Below are positions 1 through 7,816 of a DNA stretch of 45,855 nt, piece by piece. Source of the stretch: an uncultured Collinsella sp. (GTDB lineage Bacteria; Actinomycetota; Coriobacteriia; Coriobacteriales; Coriobacteriaceae); contig CABVCJ010000008.1 in NCBI GenBank assembly GCA_902496845.1, positions 1 through 45,855 on the forward strand, written 5' to 3'. The notes under the pieces are model-generated. The model did no database searches, had not been told where the DNA came from, and worked only from the letters and a program-made list of their open reading frames with translations. The first letter of the stretch is position 1. The number at the start of each line of letters is the position of its first letter. The position numbers and the translations under genes are program-made.

Positions 1-287
1 GCGAAAAACAAATCCAAGTTAGACCATTTCAAATGGTTCGATGTCTGCCCGGATGCGACACAACTGGTGTGTCCATCCTCGCAGTATCCGGTTCTCAAGG
101 TGCACGCCTGCGCCGGTTCCCGGTTCGACCGGGCCGCGCGGCAAGGAGATATATTGCCAGACCGGAGGGCCCCCGGGGGCGGGAATCTGGGCGCACACAT
201 TTCCTACACAACTGTGCCCTCAACTGACGCTTGCCAGTTGATAGCTACCGCTTGCCGAGCACATCTTTATATAGAGTGGCCCCTTGG
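1..287. other. Intergenic region with hairpins, no gene recognised
   Basis: No convincing coding sequence is present; the short open frames here overlap one another and have no family features. Several local inverted repeats are visible: ACCATTT/AAATGGT (about 23-37), CCGGAT (49-54) with ATCCGG (86-91) enclosing GACACA/TGTGTC (57-62, 68-73), CCCGGT/ACCGGG around 120-135, and a GC-rich palindrome GCCCCCGGGGGC near 169-180 flanked by CCAGA/TCTGG. The region lies downstream of the leftward phosphohexomutase gene. I do not recognise a tRNA, SRP RNA, RNase P RNA, tmRNA or riboswitch core. It may be repeat remnants or a structured 3' region. Confidence 0.4.
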
Positions 288-1688
288 CTAGAGCCGATAT
301 GCGCCCCTGGCCAAAGCGCAGCCGGCATCTAGCAGCTCATCGCGCTCCTCCACCGAGAAGCCCTCGGCGTACACGCGCACCACCGGTTCGGTCCCGCTGG
401 GACGGATCAGCAGCCAGGTGTCATCCTCAAATGCCAGACGTAAGCCGTCCATATGGCTTACGCTCTGCGGCGCCTTGCCGCATATCGACTTGGGATTCAC
501 GCCGGGAAGCAGCGTGCGCAACGTCTCGGCATCCTCGGCCTCAAGGCGCAAATCTCGACGTCCGTAACTCGTCTTGCCAAAGCTCGCCTCGAGCTGATCG
601 ATAAGCACGCCCAAGGGCGCGCCGGTCTTGGCCATGAGCTCGCACAAAATCAGGCAGGCAAGGATGCCGTCGCGCTCGGGCATGTGCGCGGCGATACCGA
701 TACCACCGGCCTCTTCACCGCCCACGAGAACGCCGCCCTTCTTCATCTCGGCGGCTATATATTTAAAACCGACGGGCTTGATGACCACGCGGCAGCCGAG
801 CGCCTCGGAAATGCGACGCACAAGCGTGGAGCATGAAAGGTTGACGACGACGCGTCCCTTCAGATTGCGATACTGGACCAAATCGCCCAAAACGAGCGCC
901 ATGATCTGATGTGGATGTATATATCTGCCGCGCTCATCAACCGCGCCGATACGATCGGCGTCGCCATCAGTCACCAGACCGGCGCACGCCCCGTCTTCGA
1001 CAACTGCGCGCTCACAAGCATCCACCCACGGCTCGACCGGGTCGGGGCAGATATCTCCCCTATCGGTCGTCTCGTCGGCGTGAATCTCATGGACTTCGAC
1101 GCCAAGCTCTCGAAGCAAGTCGGCAAGATATCCCTGCGCAGCTCCGCCCATGGGGTCAACCACCACACGCATATGCGCGGCGCGAATGGCATCCGCGTCG
1201 ACAAACGATGCCACCGCTCGCATATAGTCGGGAATGATATCTGCCGTGCGGTATTGCCCCTCAAGCCCCAGCGGCTCGGCGGCCATCGTCTCCTCGAGCT
1301 CTTCGATGACATCCTGGTTGGCCGTCGAGCCATCACCCATCCGCAGCTTGAGGCATAGATAGCCCTGCGGATGATGTGAGCCCGTCACCATAAGCGCGCC
1401 GCATGCCTCGCCGTCATACGCAGCCGCCCACGTAAGAGCGGGAGTCGGCACCGGTCGAGACACGAGCACGGCATCGAGCCCGTGGGCGGCAATCACGCCC
1501 GCCGCGAGCTCGGCGAACTCGCGCGCTTGCGGCCGAGTATCAAATCCTACATATACCGTTTTACCGGGATTCGTCTTTTGCCATAGCCTGCCGATAGCAT
1601 CAGTGACACGAGCGACGTTGTTGATAGTAAAGTCTCCGTCGACGCGAGCTCGCCAACCGTCAGTTCCAAAGTGAATTATCGCGCACAC
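288..1688 (-). CDS. Phosphohexomutase (phosphoglucomutase/phosphomannomutase family)
   Basis: Predicted cytoplasmic alpha-D-phosphohexomutase of 466 residues that interconverts hexose 1- and 6-phosphates for cell-envelope and glycogen precursors. All four family signatures are present in order: phosphoserine loop TGSHHPQ (about 102-108, active Ser 104), metal loop DGDADR (about 241), sugar-binding loop GEEAGG (about 324) and phosphate-binding loop RPSGTEP (about 429). I chose a GTG start (MCAIIHFGTDGW) because GAGGTG sits seven bases upstream; an upstream ATG at 1766 would add 26 residues with no family similarity. The Ser loop reads SHHP rather than the commoner SHNP, as in several actinobacterial and archaeal members. 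The exact substrate (glucose, mannose or glucosamine phosphate) cannot be decided from sequence. Confidence 0.9.
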   Translation of the reverse strand: MCAIIHFGTDGWRARVDGDFTINNVARVTDAIGRLWQKTNPGKTVYVGFDTRPQAREFAELAAGVIAAHGLDAVLVSRPVPTPALTWAAAYDGEACGALMVTGSHHPQGYLCLKLRMGDGSTANQDVIEELEETMAAEPLGLEGQYRTADIIPDYMRAVASFVDADAIRAAHMRVVVDPMGGAAQGYLADLLRELGVEVHEIHADETTDRGDICPDPVEPWVDACERAVVEDGACAGLVTDGDADRIGAVDERGRYIHPHQIMALVLGDLVQYRNLKGRVVVNLSCSTLVRRISEALGCRVVIKPVGFKYIAAEMKKGGVLVGGEEAGGIGIAAHMPERDGILACLILCELMAKTGAPLGVLIDQLEASFGKTSYGRRDLRLEAEDAETLRTLLPGVNPKSICGKAPQSVSHMDGLRLAFEDDTWLLIRPSGTEPVVRVYAEGFSVEERDELLDAGCALARGAYRL

Positions 1689-1862
1689 GCGCAGACACCT
1701 CGCAGTGTTTGGATCATGGTACGCATGAGGTATACCCGCAACGGGCATCCGGCAAGCCGCCGGCACGCTCGTTCACCGTTTAGGCAAAAGCGTCGAGGTG
1801 CGCACCGCCAACAAAAAACCGGCCCAGCGGGGGCGGTGATTCGATACTCCCATTTTCGGGTT

Positions 1863-2756
1863 CTATATATTGAGCGCATCTGCCATAGCGGCTGTCGTAA
1901 CCGCCGTGGTTCCGCAGCAGCTGCCTACCATTGCGGCGCCCGCCCGCTTCCACTCGACGCATGCGCGAGCGAAGGTTTCGGGGTCCTCATGCCACACGGG
2001 ACCATCCTGTGTCTGAACCGGATTTCCCGCGTTGGGACGCACCGTGACGGGAGTAGTCGCCGATGCAACCATCCTGGGCACCGCCGCGTTCGCGGCCGCA
2101 AGCGAACAGCAATTAACACCAACCGAGTTTGCGCCGTGTTTTTCGGCGTACAAAACGGCTGCCTCGATGTTGAGGCCATCGCCCAACAGGTCGCCTTTAT
2201 CGTCAACGACAAAACTCACCAGGACAGGCATACCGTCGGCGGCATCTCGGGCGCCGGCAAGCATGGGCTGCAAATTACGGATAGACGTCACCGTCTCGAT
2301 CAGCAGACCGTCAACACCAGCATTGAGCAAGGCGTGCGCTTGTTCGCGCGCAATGCCTCGGATTTCACGATACTCGGCAGAGTCCTCGGAAAACCACTCA
2401 ATACAAATCGGGCCCATCGAGCCCAGCAGCAGCTGTGGGTGCGCCTGGCGAGCATCGTCGACGGCCCCGTGATTGACCTCCGCCACGGACGGCGCAATCT
2501 GGTCGTGCTTGAGGGCATAGCTTGATGCCTGAAAGGTGTTAGTAATGAGCACCTGCGCGCCGGCGGCGACATACAAGCGATGGATACGAGAAACGGTCTG
2601 CGGCTCTGCCAGATTCCAAAACGCCGGTGGAATGTCGGCGGCATCGTACTCACTCAACAGAACGCTGCCCATGGGGCCCTGCGCCAACAAGGTCTCGCTC
2701 GACAAGCGGCGCGTAAGTTCCTCGGCACCAAAGCGGTTGTAATAACTCGTATCCAT
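1863..2756 (-). CDS. Homocysteine S-methyltransferase family protein
   Basis: A 297-residue single-domain protein of the homocysteine S-methyltransferase family (Pfam S-methyl_trans), which moves a methyl group to the thiol of homocysteine, making methionine. The zinc ligands are clear: GVNCC (Cys 216) and GSCCGT (Cys 280 and 281), the pattern found in MmuM, BHMT and the N-terminal module of MetH. It begins ten bases downstream of the DtxR-type repressor gene on the same strand, so the two are probably co-transcribed. There is only a weak ribosome site (GGGA) before the ATG. No cobalamin or folate domain follows, so it could be an S-methylmethionine- or betaine-type enzyme, or the homocysteine half of a split methionine synthase. 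The methyl donor is unknown. Confidence 0.88.
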   Translation of the reverse strand: MDTSYYNRFGAEELTRRLSSETLLAQGPMGSVLLSEYDAADIPPAFWNLAEPQTVSRIHRLYVAAGAQVLITNTFQASSYALKHDQIAPSVAEVNHGAVDDARQAHPQLLLGSMGPICIEWFSEDSAEYREIRGIAREQAHALLNAGVDGLLIETVTSIRNLQPMLAGARDAADGMPVLVSFVVDDKGDLLGDGLNIEAAVLYAEKHGANSVGVNCCSLAAANAAVPRMVASATTPVTVRPNAGNPVQTQDGPVWHEDPETFARACVEWKRAGAAMVGSCCGTTAVTTAAMADALNI

Positions 2757-2766
2757 ATATATCCCG

Positions 2767-3195
2767 CTATTCCTCGACGCTGATTCCCTGCTTTTCGAGA
2801 TAGGCGAGCCAGCGGTTCATCGTGTCCTCGGATAGAGCATGCTCCATCATGCAGGCCTCGGAATCGGCTCGCTCAAATTCGACACCGAGCTCCTGAACCA
2901 AAAACGTGCGGACCAGACGATGGCGATACCAGATAGCCGAGCCGACCTCGCGCCCACGGTCAGTCAGGATAACTTTGCCGTAGTGAGACTGTTCGACAAG
3001 TTCAGATGCCTTGAGAGCCGAAACCGCCTTGTTGACCGATGCCTTCGAGACGCCAAGGCGCTGTGCGATATCGACCGACCGCACGCCGCCGGTCTCCCCA
3101 TCTTCGCTTTCGATGCGAACCATGCACTCCAAGTAGTCTTCGTTCGCCACCGTTAGGTGTAGCTCGCGCGAGCTATTTGTCGTATCCATGAACAT
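2767..3195 (-). CDS. DtxR/MntR-family metal-dependent transcriptional repressor
   Basis: A 142-residue protein with an N-terminal winged helix (IAQRLGVSKASVNKAVSALKASEL, roughly residues 43-66) and a helical dimerisation/metal-binding region containing HRLVRTFLVQELG and ACMMEHALS, typical of the DtxR/MntR/TroR family of iron or manganese repressors. It lacks the C-terminal SH3-like domain, so it resembles the shorter MntR/SirR type. ATG at 3195 is preceded by AGAAGGG at five bases; a second ATG at 3189 is an alternative. It is divergent from pepT, and a perfect 20-bp palindrome between them is a candidate operator. Which metal it senses is unknown. Confidence 0.88.
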   Translation of the reverse strand: MFMDTTNSSRELHLTVANEDYLECMVRIESEDGETGGVRSVDIAQRLGVSKASVNKAVSALKASELVEQSHYGKVILTDRGREVGSAIWYRHRLVRTFLVQELGVEFERADSEACMMEHALSEDTMNRWLAYLEKQGISVEE

Positions 3196-3220
3196 CCGTC
3201 CCTTCTGCACTCAATGGCTG

Positions 3221-3262
3221 ATTCTACCCCATCCAAGCGTCGCGGTATGCCGCGGCATACCG
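3221..3262. promoter_or_regulatory. Divergent control region with perfect 20-bp palindrome
   Basis: CGGTATGCCGCGGCATACCG at 3243-3262 is a perfect 20-bp palindrome in the 114-bp gap between the DtxR-type gene and pepT. On the minus strand a TAGAAT (3221-3226) is a plausible -10 for the repressor gene and places the palindrome over the -35 region. On the plus strand TAGAGT (3265-3270) follows it directly. The position fits an autoregulatory operator of the metal repressor; binding is inferred. Confidence 0.6.
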
Positions 3263-3309
3263 TGCTAGAGTTCTTGTTGCACACGACGACCAAGATTGGA
3301 GCGATCTTT

Positions 3310-4557
3310 ATGGAAAACACCACCACGAACCCCGACGTCCTCGAGCGTTTTTTGCGCTATGTCCAGATCAACACGCAGTCCGAGGATGCCAACTGCGACC
3401 AGGTGCCGTCGAGCACCGTACAGTTCGACCTTGCCAACGTGCTTGCCGAAGAACTGCGCGAGCTGGGTGCAACCGATGCCCATGTAACCGAAAACGCCTA
3501 TGTCTGCGCGCACATTCCCGCTAGCGCCGGTTCCGAGAATAAGCCCGCCCTGGGCCTGATCGCGCACCTCGATACCACCGAGGTCGCGCCGGGCGCCGGC
3601 GTAGCGCCGCACATCGTGCACTACGAGGGCGGCGATCTAGTTTGCGGCATCGTCGACGGCAAGCCCGTGTCCATGAGCACCGCCAAACTTCCTGCCCTCA
3701 ACAACCTGGTGGGTGAGGACCTTGTCTGCACCGACGGAACTACGCTGCTGGGCGCCGACGACAAGGCGGGTGTCGCCGAAATCATGGCGCTTGTCGCACG
3801 CATCGCGCAGGATCCCTCCCTGCCCCATCCCGCGCTCGGCATTTGCTTCTGCCCGGACGAGGAAATCGGTCACGGTGCCGAGCTGTTGGATATCGAGGCC
3901 TTCGGCTGCAAGTACGCTTACACGGTCGACGGCGGTCCGGTTGGCGAGCTTGAGTGGGAGTGCTTCAACGCCGCCGAGGCAACCGTTCGCTTTGAGGGCC
4001 AGTCCATTCACCCCGGCGACGCCAAGGGGCGCATGGTCAACGCGGGCAACCTGTTCTGCGACTTCAACGCCCTGCTCCCCTACGAGCAGCGCCCGGAATA
4101 CACCGAGGGCTACGAGGGCTTCTATCACCTTGAGGGCGTCTCGGCAACGGTCGACCATGCCACGGCGCGCTATATCGTCCGTGATCACGATGCCGCCAAG
4201 TTCCAGCAGAAACTCGAGCTGATGAATGCCGCCGCCGCACTGCTCAACCAGCGACTGGGCGAGGAGCGCGTAACGGTCGAGATTAAGCAGCAGTATCGAA
4301 ATATGGCCGAGATCGTTCGTGACTATCCCGAGCTTATTGATGTTGCCAAGGAAGCCTACCTTGCCTGCGGCGTTGAGCCCCAAGTACTGCCGATTCGCGG
4401 CGGCACCGACGGCGCACAGCTGTCGTTCCGCGGCCTGCCCTGCCCCAACCTCTCGACAGGCGGCTACTGTTACCACGGCGTCAACGAGTTTGTCCCGGTC
4501 AGCTCGCTCGTCAAGATGACCGACGTCCTGCAGGAGCTCGTCGCCCGTTTCGCATAA
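3310..4557 (+). CDS. pepT: Peptidase T (tripeptide aminopeptidase, M20B)
   Basis: A 415-residue zinc tripeptidase that releases the N-terminal residue from tripeptides in the cytoplasm; the length matches the usual 405-415. Metal and catalytic motifs are present: GLIAHLDTTEVAPG (His 86, Asp 88), GTTLLGADDKAG (Asp 150) and CPDEEIG (catalytic Glu 184, ligand Glu 185). The C-terminal RGGTDGAQLSFRGLPCPNLSTGG is characteristic of PepT. I chose the ATG of MENTTTNPDV because TTGGAG lies about nine bases upstream; the longer frame beginning at 3214 runs through the divergent promoter region. A strong terminator follows. Confidence 0.95.
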   Translation: MENTTTNPDVLERFLRYVQINTQSEDANCDQVPSSTVQFDLANVLAEELRELGATDAHVTENAYVCAHIPASAGSENKPALGLIAHLDTTEVAPGAGVAPHIVHYEGGDLVCGIVDGKPVSMSTAKLPALNNLVGEDLVCTDGTTLLGADDKAGVAEIMALVARIAQDPSLPHPALGICFCPDEEIGHGAELLDIEAFGCKYAYTVDGGPVGELEWECFNAAEATVRFEGQSIHPGDAKGRMVNAGNLFCDFNALLPYEQRPEYTEGYEGFYHLEGVSATVDHATARYIVRDHDAAKFQQKLELMNAAAALLNQRLGEERVTVEIKQQYRNMAEIVRDYPELIDVAKEAYLACGVEPQVLPIRGGTDGAQLSFRGLPCPNLSTGGYCYHGVNEFVPVSSLVKMTDVLQELVARFA

Positions 4558-4583
4558 GACTGGCTGCATAAGCCCAAAAGACG

Positions 4584-4620
4584 AATCGCCCCGTCCTCAA
4601 CCGAGAACGGGGCGATTTTT
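4584..4620 (+). terminator. Rho-independent terminator after pepT
   Basis: An 11-bp perfect stem (AATCGCCCCGT 4584-4594 with ACGGGGCGATT 4607-4617) with a 12-base loop, followed by a T-run ending at 4620, 27 bases after the pepT stop codon. Confidence 0.9.
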
Positions 4621-4663
4621 GGTGCAAGAAAAGTAGTCGGCATCGCAGGTTGAGCCAACGTCA

Positions 4664-4806
4664 GCGAGCGACGTCCAGAGCGAACAAGTTGGCATGAAAA
4701 AGGCAGGGCATTGACCTTTTGGTCATGCCCTGCCTTTTGAATGACAAATTGTCGCTCTGGGCGTCGCGCAGCGTCGAGCCGCTACGCGGGCTGGTAAGCC
4801 CGCGCA
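4664..4806. repeat. Three-hairpin intergenic repeat, copy 1
   Basis: Member of a dispersed family (other copies at 20177, 26156 and 40819). An outer stem pairs 4668-4687 with 4749-4767 (one bulge). It encloses a long hairpin, AAAAGGCAGGGCA at 4698-4710 with its complement at 4726-4738, with an apical TGACC-TTTT-GGTCA. A third hairpin, GCGGGCT-GGTA-AGCCCGC at 4786-4803, abuts the stop codon of the leftward LCP gene at 4810. The A- and T-runs flanking the central hairpin would let it act as an intrinsic terminator in either direction, here between convergent genes. Confidence 0.85.
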
Positions 4807-4809
4807 ACT

Positions 4810-6036
4810 CTAATAGTTGGCTTCGTAGCCGTTGCCGTCACCGGTGGGCTCTTCGTAGTAATCGGAGCCGTCGCTCGAATCATCGGAATCGTCCGAGCCA
4901 CCCGACGAGGTCGCGGTGCCATATGCGTAGTCCTCGGACGTATTGTTGTTGAGGTCACCGATCGTGGAGCTGGAGCCGTCTGAAAGGCCCATGGTGTTGG
5001 GGCCCTTGGGATCCTCACCGGCGTCGACGCGGGCCATCATTTCCTTAAGCTCGTCTTCGTAGACAAAGACATAGCTCACGCCGTCGATCATAGTGCTGTC
5101 GTCAGCATACGAAGGCAGGTTAGCCGAGTAGATGCCCTCGACATCCATGCCGCGCATGGCATTAACCGTGGAGACGATATCCTGAACGCTCATATCGGTT
5201 ACGAGCATATCGGACAGCGAATTAACCAGGCCAAAGATCTTCGTGGCATCGAAGTTATTGAGAATCTGGTTGGCAAGGGCGCCAAGCACCTGACGCTGAT
5301 GGCGCATGCGCGTGTAATCGCCGTCGGCATAGGTGTAGCGGCAGCGGGCATAGGTAAGGGCAGTAGCGCCGTCCATATGCTGCTGACCAGCGGTAATCTT
5401 AATATCCAGGTGCTCGGGATCGTCGACGTCGTCGGTCGCGTTGATGTCGATACCGCCAACCGAATCAATAAGCGACTGCATGCCGTCAAAGCTGACCTCG
5501 GCATAGTGAGAAATCTGCACGCCGCACAGCTCGTTGACCGCCTGGACCATGGCCTCGGCGCCGCCAACGGTGTGGCAGGCGTTGATCTTCATGGTCTCGC
5601 CCTTGTACACGACCTTGGTGTCGCGCGGAACGGAAATGAGCGTCGCCTGCTTTTGCGTGGGGTCGATGCGTGCCAGGATAATCGAGTCGGCACGATACGT
5701 ATCCTCGCCCGGACGACCGTCGGTACCAAGAAGCAACACGTAGAACGGATCTTTTGCCTCATTGGTATCGACCAGAATCTGGCGCAGGTTGTTGGTAATG
5801 ACATTGGAGTCGCCAAGCTTGCCCATGATAGTGGCAAACCACAGACCCGCAGCAGTCGTGGCGCTCAGCAGCACGCCGAGTACGGCGATGAGAGCTACGC
5901 GGCGAACCGTGCGGCCGCGACGGCGCTGACGGGCGCGCTCGGAATAGCGTGCGACATTGTCGCGGCTGTAGATCTTGGCCTGCGCACCAGTCGAGGGTCT
6001 TCGGGTGTTATCCGCTAGGGGTTTCTTGTTAAACAT
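4810..6036 (-). CDS. LytR-CpsA-Psr (LCP) family cell-wall polymer ligase
   Basis: A 408-residue membrane-anchored protein. A basic cytoplasmic N-terminus (ERARQRRRGRTVRR) precedes one transmembrane segment (about 45-67) and an extracytoplasmic LCP domain with VLLLGTDGRPGED, RADSIILARID and LISVPRDTKV, the conserved Asp/Arg motifs that bind the polyprenyl pyrophosphate head group. LCP enzymes transfer teichoic acids or other glycopolymers from lipid carriers to peptidoglycan. The last 80 residues are a low-complexity Ser/Asp/Gly tail ending in acidic and Tyr residues, probably disordered on the cell surface. ATG 6036 is favoured over a TTG six bases upstream because AGG lies eight bases before it. 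It starts 12 bases after the murA stop, so the two cell-wall genes are probably one transcript. Confidence 0.92.
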   Translation of the reverse strand: MFNKKPLADNTRRPSTGAQAKIYSRDNVARYSERARQRRRGRTVRRVALIAVLGVLLSATTAAGLWFATIMGKLGDSNVITNNLRQILVDTNEAKDPFYVLLLGTDGRPGEDTYRADSIILARIDPTQKQATLISVPRDTKVVYKGETMKINACHTVGGAEAMVQAVNELCGVQISHYAEVSFDGMQSLIDSVGGIDINATDDVDDPEHLDIKITAGQQHMDGATALTYARCRYTYADGDYTRMRHQRQVLGALANQILNNFDATKIFGLVNSLSDMLVTDMSVQDIVSTVNAMRGMDVEGIYSANLPSYADDSTMIDGVSYVFVYEDELKEMMARVDAGEDPKGPNTMGLSDGSSSTIGDLNNNTSEDYAYGTATSSGGSDDSDDSSDGSDYYEEPTGDGNGYEANY

Positions 6037-6048
6037 AGGCAACCTGCA

Positions 6049-7332
6049 TTAGTAGATGACGGGATCGGGAACGGTGGCATGTTCGACATGCGCGCCAAGC
6101 GCCTGCAGCTTTTCGACAAACTGCTCGTAGCCACGTTTGATGTGATGGATGGCCGAGACCTCGGTAACGCCATCGGCGATAAGACCGGCAACCACAAGCG
6201 CCGCGCCGCCACGCAGGTCGGGTGAGGTGACCTGTGCGCCCGAGAAGCCCTTGACGCCGTGAATCATGGCGTGATGGCTCTCGATACGAATATCGGCACC
6301 CATACGCACGAGCTCGGAGGCGAACATGAAGCGGTTCTCGAAGATGTTCTCGGTAATTACGGAGCTTCCGTCGGCAAGGGCCGAAAGCACCATGATCTGC
6401 GCCTGCATGTCGGTCGGGAAACCCGGGAACGGAAGCGTCTGGATATCGACCGGCTTGATGCGCTCGGCGCGATTGACGTGGACACCGTTCTCGATACGCT
6501 CGCACTCGATGCCCATAAGTTCCATCTTTTTGAGCACCATGCCCAGGTGGATGGGGCAGAAGCCCGTAACATCGACACCGCGATCGTCGGCCATCAACGC
6601 ACCGGCAACGATAAAGGTACCGGCCTCGATGCGGTCGCCCACTACGCGATGGGTAACAGGATGCAGTTCTTCCACGCCCTCGATGGTCACGACGGGCGTA
6701 CCCGCGCCGACAATCTTGGCGCCCATCTCGTTGAGCATGTTGGCGAGATCGACGATCTCGGGCTCGCGGGCGGCATTGTCGATAACCGTGGTGCCCTGCG
6801 CGCGCACGGATGCCATGATGAGGTTCTCGGTCGCACCGACGCTGGCGAACTCGAGCGTGACGGTGGTACCGCGCAGACCTTGGGGCGCATTAGCGTTGAT
6901 GTAGCCGTGGGCGGTATCGAACTCAACGCCCAGGGCCTCAAGACCAAGAATGTGCATATCGATCTTGCGAGCACCCAGGTTGCAGCCGCCCGGCATGGCG
7001 ATCTTGGCGCGATGGAAGCGACCCAGCAGGGGTCCCATCACGGCGGTGGAAGCACGCATCTTGGCAACGAGCTCGTAGGGGGCCTCCCAAGAATCGACCT
7101 GAGAGGTATCAATCTCGAGCGTGTGCTCGTCAAGGACATCGATTGTGGCGCCCATACCCTTGAGCACCTTGCCCATCACGTGGACATCGGAAATATCGGG
7201 CACGTTCTGCAGCGTCGTCTTGCCCGGCGCCAGAAGCGTTGCCGCCATGAGTTTGAGCGCGGAGTTCTTGGCGCCCGAAACGGGCACAGAGCCTCCGATG
7301 GCGTGGCCACCCTCAACGCGGATAATATCCAA
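6049..7332 (-). CDS. murA: UDP-N-acetylglucosamine 1-carboxyvinyltransferase
   Basis: A 427-residue EPSP-synthase-fold enzyme that transfers enolpyruvate from PEP to UDP-GlcNAc, the first committed step of peptidoglycan synthesis. The PEP-binding, fosfomycin-reactive Cys is in GGCNLGARK (Cys 117), so the protein should be fosfomycin-sensitive in principle. The N-terminal GGSVPVSGAKNSAL contains the catalytic Lys-Asn pair. The start codon is TTG (7330-7332), supported by AAAGGG seven bases upstream and by the usual family N-terminus. It follows the ATP synthase operon terminator, with only about 12 bases between the T-run and the start. It must therefore rely on read-through or on a promoter overlapping the hairpin. 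Confidence 0.96.
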   Translation of the reverse strand: MDIIRVEGGHAIGGSVPVSGAKNSALKLMAATLLAPGKTTLQNVPDISDVHVMGKVLKGMGATIDVLDEHTLEIDTSQVDSWEAPYELVAKMRASTAVMGPLLGRFHRAKIAMPGGCNLGARKIDMHILGLEALGVEFDTAHGYINANAPQGLRGTTVTLEFASVGATENLIMASVRAQGTTVIDNAAREPEIVDLANMLNEMGAKIVGAGTPVVTIEGVEELHPVTHRVVGDRIEAGTFIVAGALMADDRGVDVTGFCPIHLGMVLKKMELMGIECERIENGVHVNRAERIKPVDIQTLPFPGFPTDMQAQIMVLSALADGSSVITENIFENRFMFASELVRMGADIRIESHHAMIHGVKGFSGAQVTSPDLRGGAALVVAGLIADGVTEVSAIHHIKRGYEQFVEKLQALGAHVEHATVPDPVIY

Positions 7333-7344
7333 GGTCTACCCTTT

Positions 7345-7384
7345 CAAAAAGCATGCCCGGGATGGCTGGGCCATCCCGGGCATG
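7345..7384 (-). terminator. Rho-independent terminator after the ATP synthase operon
   Basis: A perfect 15-bp stem (7352-7366 with 7370-7384, CATGCCCGGGATGGC and its complement) with a three-base loop. On the minus strand it is followed by CTTTTTG. It lies 36 bases downstream of the atpC stop and just before murA, so it probably ends the atp transcript. Confidence 0.93.
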
Positions 7385-7420
7385 ATGTGTTCGCAAATGG
7401 TCGAACGCTAAATCGTTTGA

Positions 7421-7813
7421 CTATTGGGCAAGCTTGAGCTTACACCATGCGATTTCATTATAGAGGTAGGCGCGGCGTGCATCATCCTCCGACAAATTAC
7501 CCAGCTTCTCTTCAAAACCTTGAATATCAGCTTTAAGCTTGTCGGCATCGACGGTCGCCAAATCGCAAGCGCGCTCGGCGAGAACGGTCACGACATCGTC
7601 CGCAACCTGGGCATAGCCGCCGGCCACGGCAAACGTGTGGTCGACAGTGCCCATGGCCTTATCGGAAACGCGAACGTAACCGCGGTCGATCGTGCAGATC
7701 TCGCTGGAGTGAGCAGGCAGAACGCCAAACTCGCCATCCGTGGACGGAATCGACACAAACGCAGCGTCGCCCTCATAGGCGCAGCTCACGGGGCACACGA
7801 TGCGGATACGCAT
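7421..7813 (-). CDS. atpC: ATP synthase F1 subunit epsilon
   Basis: A 130-residue central-stalk subunit with the N-terminal beta-sandwich (IVCPVSCAYEGDAAFVSIPSTDGEFGVLPAH, containing the family GEFGVLPAH motif) and a short C-terminal helical hairpin. It links the rotor to the c-ring and can inhibit ATP hydrolysis. It is the last gene of the operon, three bases after the atpD stop, and is followed by a strong terminator. Confidence 0.95.
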   Translation of the reverse strand: MRIRIVCPVSCAYEGDAAFVSIPSTDGEFGVLPAHSSEICTIDRGYVRVSDKAMGTVDHTFAVAGGYAQVADDVVTVLAERACDLATVDADKLKADIQGFEEKLGNLSEDDARRAYLYNEIAWCKLKLAQ

Positions 7814-7816
7814 AAC

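Noticed and set aside
1..287. Possible structured non-coding RNA or riboswitch
   Set aside because: Several hairpins exist, but no conserved core of a known RNA class could be matched and no downstream plus-strand gene follows; left as unassigned.
145..2765. Cluster of TATATA-containing hexamers in the first 2.8 kb
   Set aside because: Most fall inside the coding sequence as Tyr/Ile codons; no regular spacing or promoter arrangement was found.
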